Positions 27,101-33,884 of a DNA stretch of 64,000 nucleotides are shown here, in pieces. A program made the position numbers and the translations under genes. The notes under the pieces were generated by a model. That model was not told the DNA's origin. It did no database searches and saw only the letters and a list, made by a program, of their open reading frames with translations. Within the stretch, counting starts at the first letter, position 1. The number at the start of each line of letters is the position of its first letter. Source of the DNA: an uncultured Alistipes sp. (GTDB lineage Bacteria > Bacteroidota > Bacteroidia > Bacteroidales > Rikenellaceae); contig CAJTYA010000012.1 in the NCBI GenBank assembly GCA_910583985.1, positions 25,819 through 89,818 on the forward strand, written 5' to 3'.

Positions 27101-27520
27101 CCTATCTTCAGCGATTCGTACAGCGACTTGGACGCGCTGCCCAACGAATTCAAGAACCGCTGGGTGATGACCGGCGACGAAGAGCGCACGAACATTCCCG
27201 CCATTCCCGACAAGAACACGTCTTCGATCTTCCTCGGCGGCGTGTATCCGTACAGCAACTACAACTATTCGGATGTCCGGGTGGCCAAGGGCGACTTCAT
27301 CCGTCTCAAGTCGGTTTCGCTCAGCTACGACCTGCCCACCGCATGGCTCCGCAAGAGCCGCGTGTTCAAGTCGGCTTCTGTGCGTGTGACCGGCAAGGAC
27401 CTGTGGTTGCTCTATTCCGACAAGAAACTCCACGGACAGGACCCCGAATTCTACAATTCGGGCGGTGTGGCCATGCCTATCCAGCCGCAGTGCGTCTTTA
27501 CGCTCAACCTCGGATTCTAA
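24185..27520 (+). CDS. SusC/RagA-type TonB-dependent outer-membrane transporter
   Basis: This 1111-residue protein has a signal peptide (MKKSLLLLIVFSLGFCLSWAQ), a CarboxypepD_reg-like domain at about 22-100 (KVSGTVTDADDGAPVGFASV), and the SusC signature with DIDEVVVTGYQNVKKQ near 105. A plug domain (ATALYGARAMNGVIVITTK near 240) and a C-terminal beta-barrel ending in FTLNLGF follow. SusC proteins pump nutrients bound by their SusD lid across the outer membrane, driven by TonB. It lacks the extra N-terminal STN domain, so it is not expected to signal to an anti-sigma factor. SusD and two lipoproteins follow in the same operon. Confidence 0.95.
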   Translation: MKKSLLLLIVFSLGFCLSWAQSKVSGTVTDADDGAPVGFASVSVKGTTVGVMTDAKGEFTIPVPKGTQNATLVVSFLGYDTKEVPVGNSSKVKIALKKSSVDIDEVVVTGYQNVKKQTFTGSSVKLNASDLEVAGTTDVSRMLEGKVAGVSVQNVSGTFGAAPKVRVRGVTSISGDNKPLWVVDGVVLEDVVDISNDQLSSGDPTTLLGSSVAGLNASDIETFDILKDAAATALYGARAMNGVIVITTKRGKIGEPVINYTGNFTIRTKPNYSQYNVMNSYDQMSINAELERKGWLRNDIVNRAGSGVYGIMYNLIEQYDPETDSFGLLNTPQARRAFLYKYAYANTDWFDLLFRNSLMQEHSLSISSGTERSKTYASVGFLNDAGWTIADRVNRYTLNFRNDFKVSDKISTAFQVTGSIRQQETPGSFTREADVVTGRYTRDFDINPFSYALNTSRVLRPYDDEGNLEYYTQNYAPFNIFNELRNNKIDLDALDVKIQGELNYEIIKGLKYNFMGALRYVKTEQQHKVTENSNAANAYRAAGNSTIRDQNPYLYKDPNDPAAEPMVVLPYGGFYNTLQNTMLNYEIRNQLVYNKVWDNGTRTQEFNALGGVQVKAADRRRNSMTGYGFQYGMGGTVSFDPSLFEMLVQRQLPYYGMDEYFDRFAAFYANVDYTYDRRYSVSATARYDGTNALGKSASARWLPTWNFGAKWNIANEAFMQNATKIDAMGLRVSYGLNASMGQATNSRAVYRNQEVYRPGNTENGITIDWLENSELTWEKSYQFNVGYDLSMFGGRLNFNFDYFDRQSFDLIDLIKVSGIGGEMWKYANYADLSAHGFDVTLGGTMIKTKDWSWSANFTFGYATNKIKNAKNLAQVWDLVKQTGGNKEGYSVNGLFSVPFAGLDPDTGLPMFYDNEGNVGLDCYMQGTDTDFLKYEGTIDPPYTGGLNTTLRWKNLSMNLFFSFAAGNVIRLNPIFSDSYSDLDALPNEFKNRWVMTGDEERTNIPAIPDKNTSSIFLGGVYPYSNYNYSDVRVAKGDFIRLKSVSLSYDLPTAWLRKSRVFKSASVRVTGKDLWLLYSDKKLHGQDPEFYNSGGVAMPIQPQCVFTLNLGF

Positions 27521-27562
27521 TTCCCGTCGGCCAAGTTGTTTAATTCACAAGAAAAACGAACT

Positions 27563-29257
27563 ATGAAAAATATATTGAAATACGCTTCGGTTCTCGCTCT
27601 GGGATGGCTCGCGTCGGGTTGCAACAGTTTCCTCGACGAACAGCCCGACAACCGGACCGAGATCGACACGGAGGACAAACTCACCGCTCTGCTCGTCACG
27701 GCCTATCCCGACAGGCTTTATGCTCCGGTACTCGAAGGCCGGGTCGACTATTACACCGACGAGGGCGTGACTTTCATCGGCGGTCAGCAGGGCGCCAATT
27801 TCGACTATGTGCTGAGCGCGTTCATGTGGGACCAGTATACACGGACGGAAGCCGGTAACGACTCCTACGAGAAGTTCTGGACCTCAACCTACGGTGCGGT
27901 CGCCGCCGCCAATCAGGCTTTAGCCTCGATCGAGGAGATGGGCGATCCCGCCAGCGTGAGCCAGCAGAAGGGAGAGGCACTGGTCTGCCGGGCCTATAAC
28001 CACTTCACGCTGCTGACGATGTATTCGAATTTCTTCGATGCCGATGGGCGCGGATCGAATCCCGGTGTTCCCTATGTGGAAGAGCCCGAAAACGTCGTCA
28101 TCAAGCAGTACGAACGCGGCACGGTGCAGAGCACGTTCGACAAGGTGCTCCGCGACTTCAACGCGGGGATCGGCAAACTGGGCGGAAGCGCCGACTACGC
28201 GCAGCCCAAGTTCCACTTCACGCGGGATGCCGGCCATGCGCTGGGTGCCCGTATCGCCCTTTATTCCGAAAATTACGGCGATGTGATCGGTCATGCGGCA
28301 GCTATCGGCATTCCGGTGGCTTCGCGTCTGACGGACATGACCTCCGGCGGCAGTCCCCGTGTGAACAAAGACGGCAGCAAGGCGCAATATGTGGCCGACA
28401 ACGATCTGCTCCGGACGTACTGCAAGCTCAATATGCACGACTGGAACTCGCTGGCGCAGAATCCCGGCGGTGTGGACGGTATCAGCATGGAATTTTCCGG
28501 CGCCGATGCCAAGGCCAACCTGCTGGTGATGGAATGCGTGACGAGCTGGCCTCGTGTGGCCTGTAACGGAACGTATTTCTCCCGTTACGGCATCGAGAAG
28601 GAAACGCTGCGCGAAATGCGGACCAATACGGCCGCTGGCGTGACGCAGATGTTGCCCATCTACAGCTATTCGAGCGACCCCGCAGGCATCGTTCCGAAGT
28701 TCTACGAAGACTTCAAATACACGAACATTGCCGCCGGTACCGGTATCATCTATACGAAATTCCCCATCTTCCGTATCGAAGAGGTCCTCTTGGCGCGGGC
28801 CGAGGCCTTCGCCATGACCGGCCGCTATCAGGACGCGCTCAACGACCTGAACATGTGGACGAAGGTCCGTGCGACGTCCGAAACGTTCAACGACAACACC
28901 AACACGATCTATCGCGATGCGCTGCTGAGCTATTACAGCCGCGAACTCGAAGATCCCGACCACTTCATCAACAGCTCGTTCAACCAGTCGAAATGGACGG
29001 CTGCCGAGGGCGACCTCGCTTTCCAGAAAGCGCTGATTCTCGCCATTCTCGATGCCCGCACCTTCGAATTCATCAACGAGGGGCTGCGCTACTTCGATAT
29101 TCTGCGCTGGAACATCCCTGTCACGCACGTGGCCTACAACAAGACGCGCAGCACGCTTACGCCCGACGACGACCGTCGCGTGATCCAGATTCCGCAGGTG
29201 GCCTCCCTTTCCGGACTGGAACCCAATCCGTGGGTCAACGTAGGTACTTGGGAATAG
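27563..29257 (+). CDS. SusD/RagB-type nutrient-binding lipoprotein
   Basis: This 564-residue surface lipoprotein (lipobox LASGCN near residue 19) is the partner lid of the preceding SusC. It has SusD features: CNSFLDEQPDN after the lipidated Cys, the TPR-like helices around GEALVCRAYNHFTLLTMYSNFF, and a C-terminal RTFEFINEGLRYFDILRW motif shared by nearly all SusD proteins. It begins 42 bases after SusC. The ligand is not evident: no glycoside hydrolase lies beside it, and the next gene encodes a peptidase, hinting at a proteinaceous ligand. Confidence 0.94.
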   Translation: MKNILKYASVLALGWLASGCNSFLDEQPDNRTEIDTEDKLTALLVTAYPDRLYAPVLEGRVDYYTDEGVTFIGGQQGANFDYVLSAFMWDQYTRTEAGNDSYEKFWTSTYGAVAAANQALASIEEMGDPASVSQQKGEALVCRAYNHFTLLTMYSNFFDADGRGSNPGVPYVEEPENVVIKQYERGTVQSTFDKVLRDFNAGIGKLGGSADYAQPKFHFTRDAGHALGARIALYSENYGDVIGHAAAIGIPVASRLTDMTSGGSPRVNKDGSKAQYVADNDLLRTYCKLNMHDWNSLAQNPGGVDGISMEFSGADAKANLLVMECVTSWPRVACNGTYFSRYGIEKETLREMRTNTAAGVTQMLPIYSYSSDPAGIVPKFYEDFKYTNIAAGTGIIYTKFPIFRIEEVLLARAEAFAMTGRYQDALNDLNMWTKVRATSETFNDNTNTIYRDALLSYYSRELEDPDHFINSSFNQSKWTAAEGDLAFQKALILAILDARTFEFINEGLRYFDILRWNIPVTHVAYNKTRSTLTPDDDRRVIQIPQVASLSGLEPNPWVNVGTWE

Positions 29258-29284
29258 TGTCGAACCGATAAAAACGAAGAAAAT

Positions 29285-30196
29285 ATGAAAACGATAAAAT
29301 ATCTGTTGTTGTTCGCCGCAGTTTCGCTCCTGTCCGTTTCCTGCGACAAGGAGGACGCGTTGGACACGTCCAAGCCCATCAACGGGCTGGGCGGCGAAAT
29401 CCTGCCCGATACCGAAGCCAGCGAATGGCTGTTCGAAAACTTCACGGTTCCCTACAACATCGAGGTGATCTACCGTTGGGAGTCGTCCGAAATCCAGACC
29501 TCTTTCCTGCGTCCGCTGGTTCCGGTGCGCGAAGACGTCGTCGTTCCGTTCATGGAAGCCATCCGCGACGTGTGGTTCGAACCCTATATCCAGTGCGTGG
29601 GCGATGTCTTCCTCAAGAAGATGACCCCCAAGAAGATCGTCATCGCCGGTAGCGGCGAGTGGAGCAGCGGTACGATCAAGCTGGGACAGGCCGAAGGCGG
29701 CAAGAAGATTCTGCTGCTCAACGCCAACAACTTCGATCCTACGCGGGCCGACGGCCGCAACGGCGTGAAAGAATACCTGCATACCATCGAGCACGAGTTC
29801 GCCCACATCCTGCACCAGAGCGTGATGTTCGACAAGAACTACCAGAACATCTCGGCCGGCAAGTACGACCCCTCGAACTGGCAGAACGTTTCCGACGCCA
29901 AGGCCAATTCGCTCGGTTTCATCACGCCCTATTCGATGGCCGGCAAGGACGAGGACTTCGTCGAAATGATTTCGATGATCATGGTCTACGGCCGCGAATA
30001 CCTGGAAAACATCATCGACGAGCAGACCGAACTGGGCAACACGGAAGCCGTGGATGCGCTCCGTCAGAAAGAGACGATCGTCCAGAAATATCTGCTCGAT
30101 GTCTGGGGCATCAAGTTCTATGACGACGAAGCCGGCAAGGGTATCGTGACGCTCGTTCAGGAAGCGGTGCAGAAAGTCGTAGACGCTCATCAGTAA
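29285..30196 (+). CDS. Zinc metallopeptidase lipoprotein (Peptidase_Mx1-like)
   Basis: This 303-residue lipoprotein (lipobox LSVSC, followed by DKED) contains the zinc motif HEFAH in HTIEHEFAHILHQ near residue 163. A possible third ligand is Glu in DEDFVEMISM about 55 residues later. It fits the Bacteroidota putative zinc-binding metallopeptidase family usually found next to SusC/SusD. The acidic residues just after the lipidated Cys resemble the Bacteroidota surface-export signal, so it probably acts on the cell surface, trimming the ligand of this locus. Substrate and peptidase activity are inferred. Confidence 0.88.
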   Translation: MKTIKYLLLFAAVSLLSVSCDKEDALDTSKPINGLGGEILPDTEASEWLFENFTVPYNIEVIYRWESSEIQTSFLRPLVPVREDVVVPFMEAIRDVWFEPYIQCVGDVFLKKMTPKKIVIAGSGEWSSGTIKLGQAEGGKKILLLNANNFDPTRADGRNGVKEYLHTIEHEFAHILHQSVMFDKNYQNISAGKYDPSNWQNVSDAKANSLGFITPYSMAGKDEDFVEMISMIMVYGREYLENIIDEQTELGNTEAVDALRQKETIVQKYLLDVWGIKFYDDEAGKGIVTLVQEAVQKVVDAHQ

Positions 30197-30227
30197 TCCA
30201 GCAATTAACCGGAAATAAAATTCAGAT

Positions 30228-31634
30228 ATGAAAAAGATATTCTATATTTTGATTCCCGTGTTGTTCTCTCTGGCGGTCACGTCCTGCGATCGCGACTACG
30301 ACGACAACTATATGGGGAATGCCGACGAACGCTTGACGGCCGCCATGAACCGCTACCAGCGGGAACTGGCCAGCGCCCAGAACGGCTGGATCGCCAGTGT
30401 GTGGACCAACGACGGCATCTATCGGTTCTACATGTCGTTCACGATGGACAACCGGGTGACGATGGTGTCGGACAACATGAACTACAACGGATTCGAGAAC
30501 AAGTCCCAGACGACGTCCTATCGTTTCAAGGCTTTGCAGCGTCCGACGCTGATCTTCGACACGTACAGCTATCTGTCGGTGATCTGCGATCCCGATAACT
30601 CGGTGAGCTGGGGGAGCGACAACCAAGGGCTCGAAACGGACTTCGAATTCGAAGTGGCCGGCTTCGAACACGGTAAGTTCGAACTCGTAGGCCGCACGCA
30701 CCGTGCGCGTGCCACGCTCGTGCCCGCCACGGAAGAGGAGGAAGACATCGCTTTGAATCCCGCTACCGGCATGATCGGCCAGTTCGCCGCATTGCAGCAG
30801 TATTTCGCACAGGGATTTCCGTACATCGAAACGGAATTCGGGCAGACCGAACTCAACATCGGATACCGCTATATCTATGCCGCCTATCTGGTGGAGGGCG
30901 ACCCCGTACAGACCGAAACGATTTATTCGGTCGTTGATTTCAATCAGGACATCCTGTTGGAAGAGCCGCTGGCTGTCGGTGATATCGAGATCGAACGGCT
31001 GACGTGGGATGCGGCCAAACGGGGATATACCGCCGAGCTGACCGACGGCGGCGAACTGCCCGTCAAGCTCGCTCCCGATCATATCATTCCGCTGTACCGC
31101 TATCTGGGCCCCGAAGAGAACAAAATCTATAACGTGCTCTTCGTCAACATGGCGATGGTGTCCGGAGAATATGCTTTCTACGATAGCAGCAACCCGCTCA
31201 CTTCGGCGATCGTCGCTTATGACAAGGATCTGGGACGAATCAAATCGACTCTGAGGCAGTTGGCTTGGATTTTTCGCACCGACAAGAACGATCCTAACCG
31301 CAAGTATGTGGAAATGCAGGTAATGTTCACGCAGACGAGAGATGACGGCGATGCGACGTTCGCGCTCTATTACAATTACGAGATTACCGAAGTCGCTCCG
31401 GGCGAGATCAAGCTCGGCAAGCTCATCTTCCCCTATGACGAGTATGAGAACAACTCTTACCTGTATGAAGTCGGTGTCGGCAAGTCGTTCCTCGACGCTT
31501 TGGCGAACAAGACGTTCAAGATGGAGTGGGGCGAGCAGATCAAGTTCGGCCCTAGTATTCTTACGCCGGGCGTGATGCAGTGCGTCGAAAATCCGAAACT
31601 GCGGTTCATTGCTCCGATGGACCATGTAAGATAA
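30228..31634 (+). CDS. DUF4302 lipoprotein of the SusC/D locus
   Basis: This 468-residue lipoprotein (lipobox LAVTSC, then DRDYDDN) matches DUF4302, a Bacteroidota family of unknown function normally encoded with SusC, SusD and the Mx1 peptidase. The N-terminal ADERLTAAMNRYQRELASAQNGW is the clearest family segment. The rest is beta-rich and aromatic, fitting a surface ligand-binding role. The acidic residues after the Cys again suggest surface exposure. It is the last gene of the operon and is followed by a strong terminator. Confidence 0.85.
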   Translation: MKKIFYILIPVLFSLAVTSCDRDYDDNYMGNADERLTAAMNRYQRELASAQNGWIASVWTNDGIYRFYMSFTMDNRVTMVSDNMNYNGFENKSQTTSYRFKALQRPTLIFDTYSYLSVICDPDNSVSWGSDNQGLETDFEFEVAGFEHGKFELVGRTHRARATLVPATEEEEDIALNPATGMIGQFAALQQYFAQGFPYIETEFGQTELNIGYRYIYAAYLVEGDPVQTETIYSVVDFNQDILLEEPLAVGDIEIERLTWDAAKRGYTAELTDGGELPVKLAPDHIIPLYRYLGPEENKIYNVLFVNMAMVSGEYAFYDSSNPLTSAIVAYDKDLGRIKSTLRQLAWIFRTDKNDPNRKYVEMQVMFTQTRDDGDATFALYYNYEITEVAPGEIKLGKLIFPYDEYENNSYLYEVGVGKSFLDALANKTFKMEWGEQIKFGPSILTPGVMQCVENPKLRFIAPMDHVR

Positions 31635-31648
31635 ACCGGATTCCGCTT

Positions 31649-31694
31649 CGAAACGAAAAGAGGATGCCCCTTCGGGCATCCTCTTTTCGTTTCG
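31649..31694 (+). terminator. Strong terminator of the SusC/D operon
   Basis: Perfect 21-base arms (31649-31669 and 31674-31694) enclose a CTTC loop. The U-rich part (TCTTTTCGTTTCG) is inside the stem, and the 5' side supplies the matching run on the other strand. Confidence 0.9.
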
Positions 31695-31801
31695 GCAGCC
31701 GGATGTGCGGATCGGACTTTGTGGAAATCGGCCTCGGTTTCGGCTCCGGATCGCATCACGGACGGTAAGAAGAGAAGTGCATGATCGAGAGATTTTTTTC
31801 A

Positions 31802-31809
31802 TATTTTTG
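31802..31809 (+). promoter_or_regulatory. -7 box of the glycosyltransferase gene
   Basis: TATTTTTG is an exact TAnnTTTG match 28 bases before the ATG at 31838. A good -33 is not seen. It excludes the ATG at 31781 as the start. Confidence 0.65.
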
Positions 31810-31837
31810 TGCGATTCCAACCAGTCCGTGTCTCGAT

Positions 31838-33037
31838 ATGAATATACTGATCGTCAGTAATTTTTTTACTCCTAACAACTGTATCGCTTCCTTCCGGATC
31901 GAAGCATTTGCAAAATATTTTCGGGAAGCGGGCCATTCGGTTACGGTCGTGACCGAAGGTGATCGGGATGAATCGATGGTGTGGAACGGATGCCGGGTGT
32001 ATTATGTCGAGGATCGCGTCCTATCGGAATCGAAATTGAAATCATTGCGGTTGCGTCGTAAAAAATGGACTGTCAGACATGTGGTGTATGCGTTACAGGA
32101 GCGTTTGACTCTTGATCCCAAGTTTCTGTGGCGGTTCAGAGCTTACAGGAAAGTAAAAGAATTGATCGGAAATGAGCGGTTCGATATCCTGTTGAGTTCA
32201 TACGGTCATCTTTCTCCGCACATGATCGCATATCGGCTGCGCAGGGAAATGCCCGAACTGTATTGGATTGCCGATATGCGCGACGAAATGTCGAAGAATC
32301 TGTTTTTCCCGTCTTGGGGGATGGCTCGACGCATCCGTCCCTATGAACGCAAAATCCTTCGGACGGCGGATTTGGTGCTGTCGGTGTCCGAGCCGCTCGT
32401 CCGTGACTTTCGGCGATTGGGCGGACACGACCGGGTGCTTGAAATTACGAACGGGTACGATTATGAAGAGGTGCACGACGTTTCGTTCCAACCGGTATAC
32501 ACCATGGCATTCATAGGCCGGTTTTACGGGGCGATCGACCCGTGCCATTGGTTCGAGGCATTCTCCGGGCTCGTTGCCGCCGGTGATATTCCTCCGGACA
32601 GCCGCATCGACATCATCGGAAACTTCAAGAAACTGTCGATCCCCGAAAACATACGGGCGAACGTGTTCCAGACAGCGGAGGTGGATCATGCCGAAGCGAT
32701 CAGGAGGGCGTTGGAAGCCGATACGCTGGTGTTGGTGCATCCGAAAGGGAGGCAAGGTGTCTATACCGGCAAAGTGTTCGATTATCTGGCTACCAATAAG
32801 CCGATTCTCGCCCTTTGCGATTCGAACGATGTGATTGCGAAGCTGCTGGAGGAAACCGGAGCCGGCTTCGTGGCGGATGAGGCCGATGTCGAGGCGATCA
32901 AAAAGATGGTTCTACGCTGTTATTCCATCTGGAAAAACCAAGAGGTGCTGCCCCGCAATTGGGACAGAATTCGGCATTATACCCGTAAAAAACAAGTGCA
33001 GAATCTTCTCGACTACCTGTCGCGGCAGAAGTTGTAA
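31838..33037 (+). CDS. Glycosyltransferase, GT4-like GT-B fold
   Basis: This 399-residue cytoplasmic protein starts MNILIVSNFFTPNNCIASFR and has a GT-B layout. The N-terminal acceptor domain contains FDILLSSYGHLSPHMIAYRL, and the C-terminal donor domain contains MAFIGRFYGAIDP, then GVYTGKVFDYLATNKPILAL, which includes the donor-binding Glu/Lys region of GT4 enzymes. The product and sugar are unknown. It is a single-gene island between a terminator and a gene-free block, and its base composition is visibly more AT-rich than most neighbours, consistent with transfer or a remnant of a larger polysaccharide locus. Confidence 0.87.
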   Translation: MNILIVSNFFTPNNCIASFRIEAFAKYFREAGHSVTVVTEGDRDESMVWNGCRVYYVEDRVLSESKLKSLRLRRKKWTVRHVVYALQERLTLDPKFLWRFRAYRKVKELIGNERFDILLSSYGHLSPHMIAYRLRREMPELYWIADMRDEMSKNLFFPSWGMARRIRPYERKILRTADLVLSVSEPLVRDFRRLGGHDRVLEITNGYDYEEVHDVSFQPVYTMAFIGRFYGAIDPCHWFEAFSGLVAAGDIPPDSRIDIIGNFKKLSIPENIRANVFQTAEVDHAEAIRRALEADTLVLVHPKGRQGVYTGKVFDYLATNKPILALCDSNDVIAKLLEETGAGFVADEADVEAIKKMVLRCYSIWKNQEVLPRNWDRIRHYTRKKQVQNLLDYLSRQKL

Positions 33038-33835
33038 ATGGACATGATACTGGTGGGCGTTCCCTACGGCGGGCATTCGTCCATGGAGAGGGCGGACACG
33101 CCCGTGCCCGCTTCTTTTCGGTCTTCGTTCATCTTTACGGGTACATAACGGATTTGAGCAGGAAAGGCGATAGCGGAGCTTTGCCGCATACCGATCGTTC
33201 CCGTACAGAAAGAGTCTGCAAGCGTTTTGCGGCACTTCGATTCCTGTTTCTCTCCCGTCTCCGATTTTGCGGCACGGCATGTCCTTGCAGGATGGATTTC
33301 ATCCGGAAATGCGATGACGAACTCCTGCCGTGAATTCCTCGCGAGGTCGCTGCGGATGTGTCGTGTCGTCCGGGAAGGGAGCGGATGGCGACGGTATGGA
33401 GAAGCGGCGATTAGCATGCGATAGGGAAAGTCGTGATCCCGATAGCCGTTTGACGGACGAGTGTTGCGTGCGATGTTTCGATGATGGCAAGCGCGGGGAG
33501 TGACGGAGGCCGGTTTGTTCGCAGTGGATCGGGGCGATTCTTTTTCAGTCGTAGCGAGTGAGGACGATATGCAACGATGTTTTGGCTGCGAAACGAAGAA
33601 ATGCAGCGACCAGTGTCGGAGGAGGTACGGTGCTTCCGCGTGTATTCGGTGATTCGGTTGGCCCCGGAAAGCGACCTTTCGAATCGGAGGTGCGACGAGG
33701 GCAACCTCATTTCATAGGCATTCGCTTGCCTGAGCCCCGGTCCGGCTTTTTGGTGGGAGAGAGAAACGGGGGTGGGCGGCAGCCCTTTCCCGTAGGCGGG
33801 CCCGCAGGAGATCTGTCGTTCCTGCATGGAAATGA
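33038..33835. other. 800-base intergenic block, no convincing gene
   Basis: A 36-codon frame opens directly on the glycosyltransferase stop (ATG at 33038, stop at 33146; begins MDMILVGVPYGGHSS) and may be the decayed start of a former next gene. The rest has short, motif-free frames on both strands. I see no RNA gene or repeat. Confidence 0.5.
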
Positions 33836-33866
33836 AAAAAGGACGACCTTGCGGGTCGTCCTTTTT
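33836..33866 (-). terminator. Terminator of ppdK
   Basis: AAAAAGGACGACC and GGTCGTCCTTTTT pair across a 5-base loop about 20 bases past the minus-strand ppdK stop. The T-run exists in both directions, so it can work bidirectionally. Confidence 0.9.
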
Positions 33867-33884
33867 CTATCGGGATTCCGGCGA

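Noticed and set aside
24479..27433. 984-codon minus-strand frame opposite SusC
   Set aside because: It is a shadow of the SusC coding sequence with no motifs or promoter.
31781..31837. Upstream start for the glycosyltransferase
   Set aside because: The TATTTTTG -7 box lies inside this extension, so it would not be in the mRNA.
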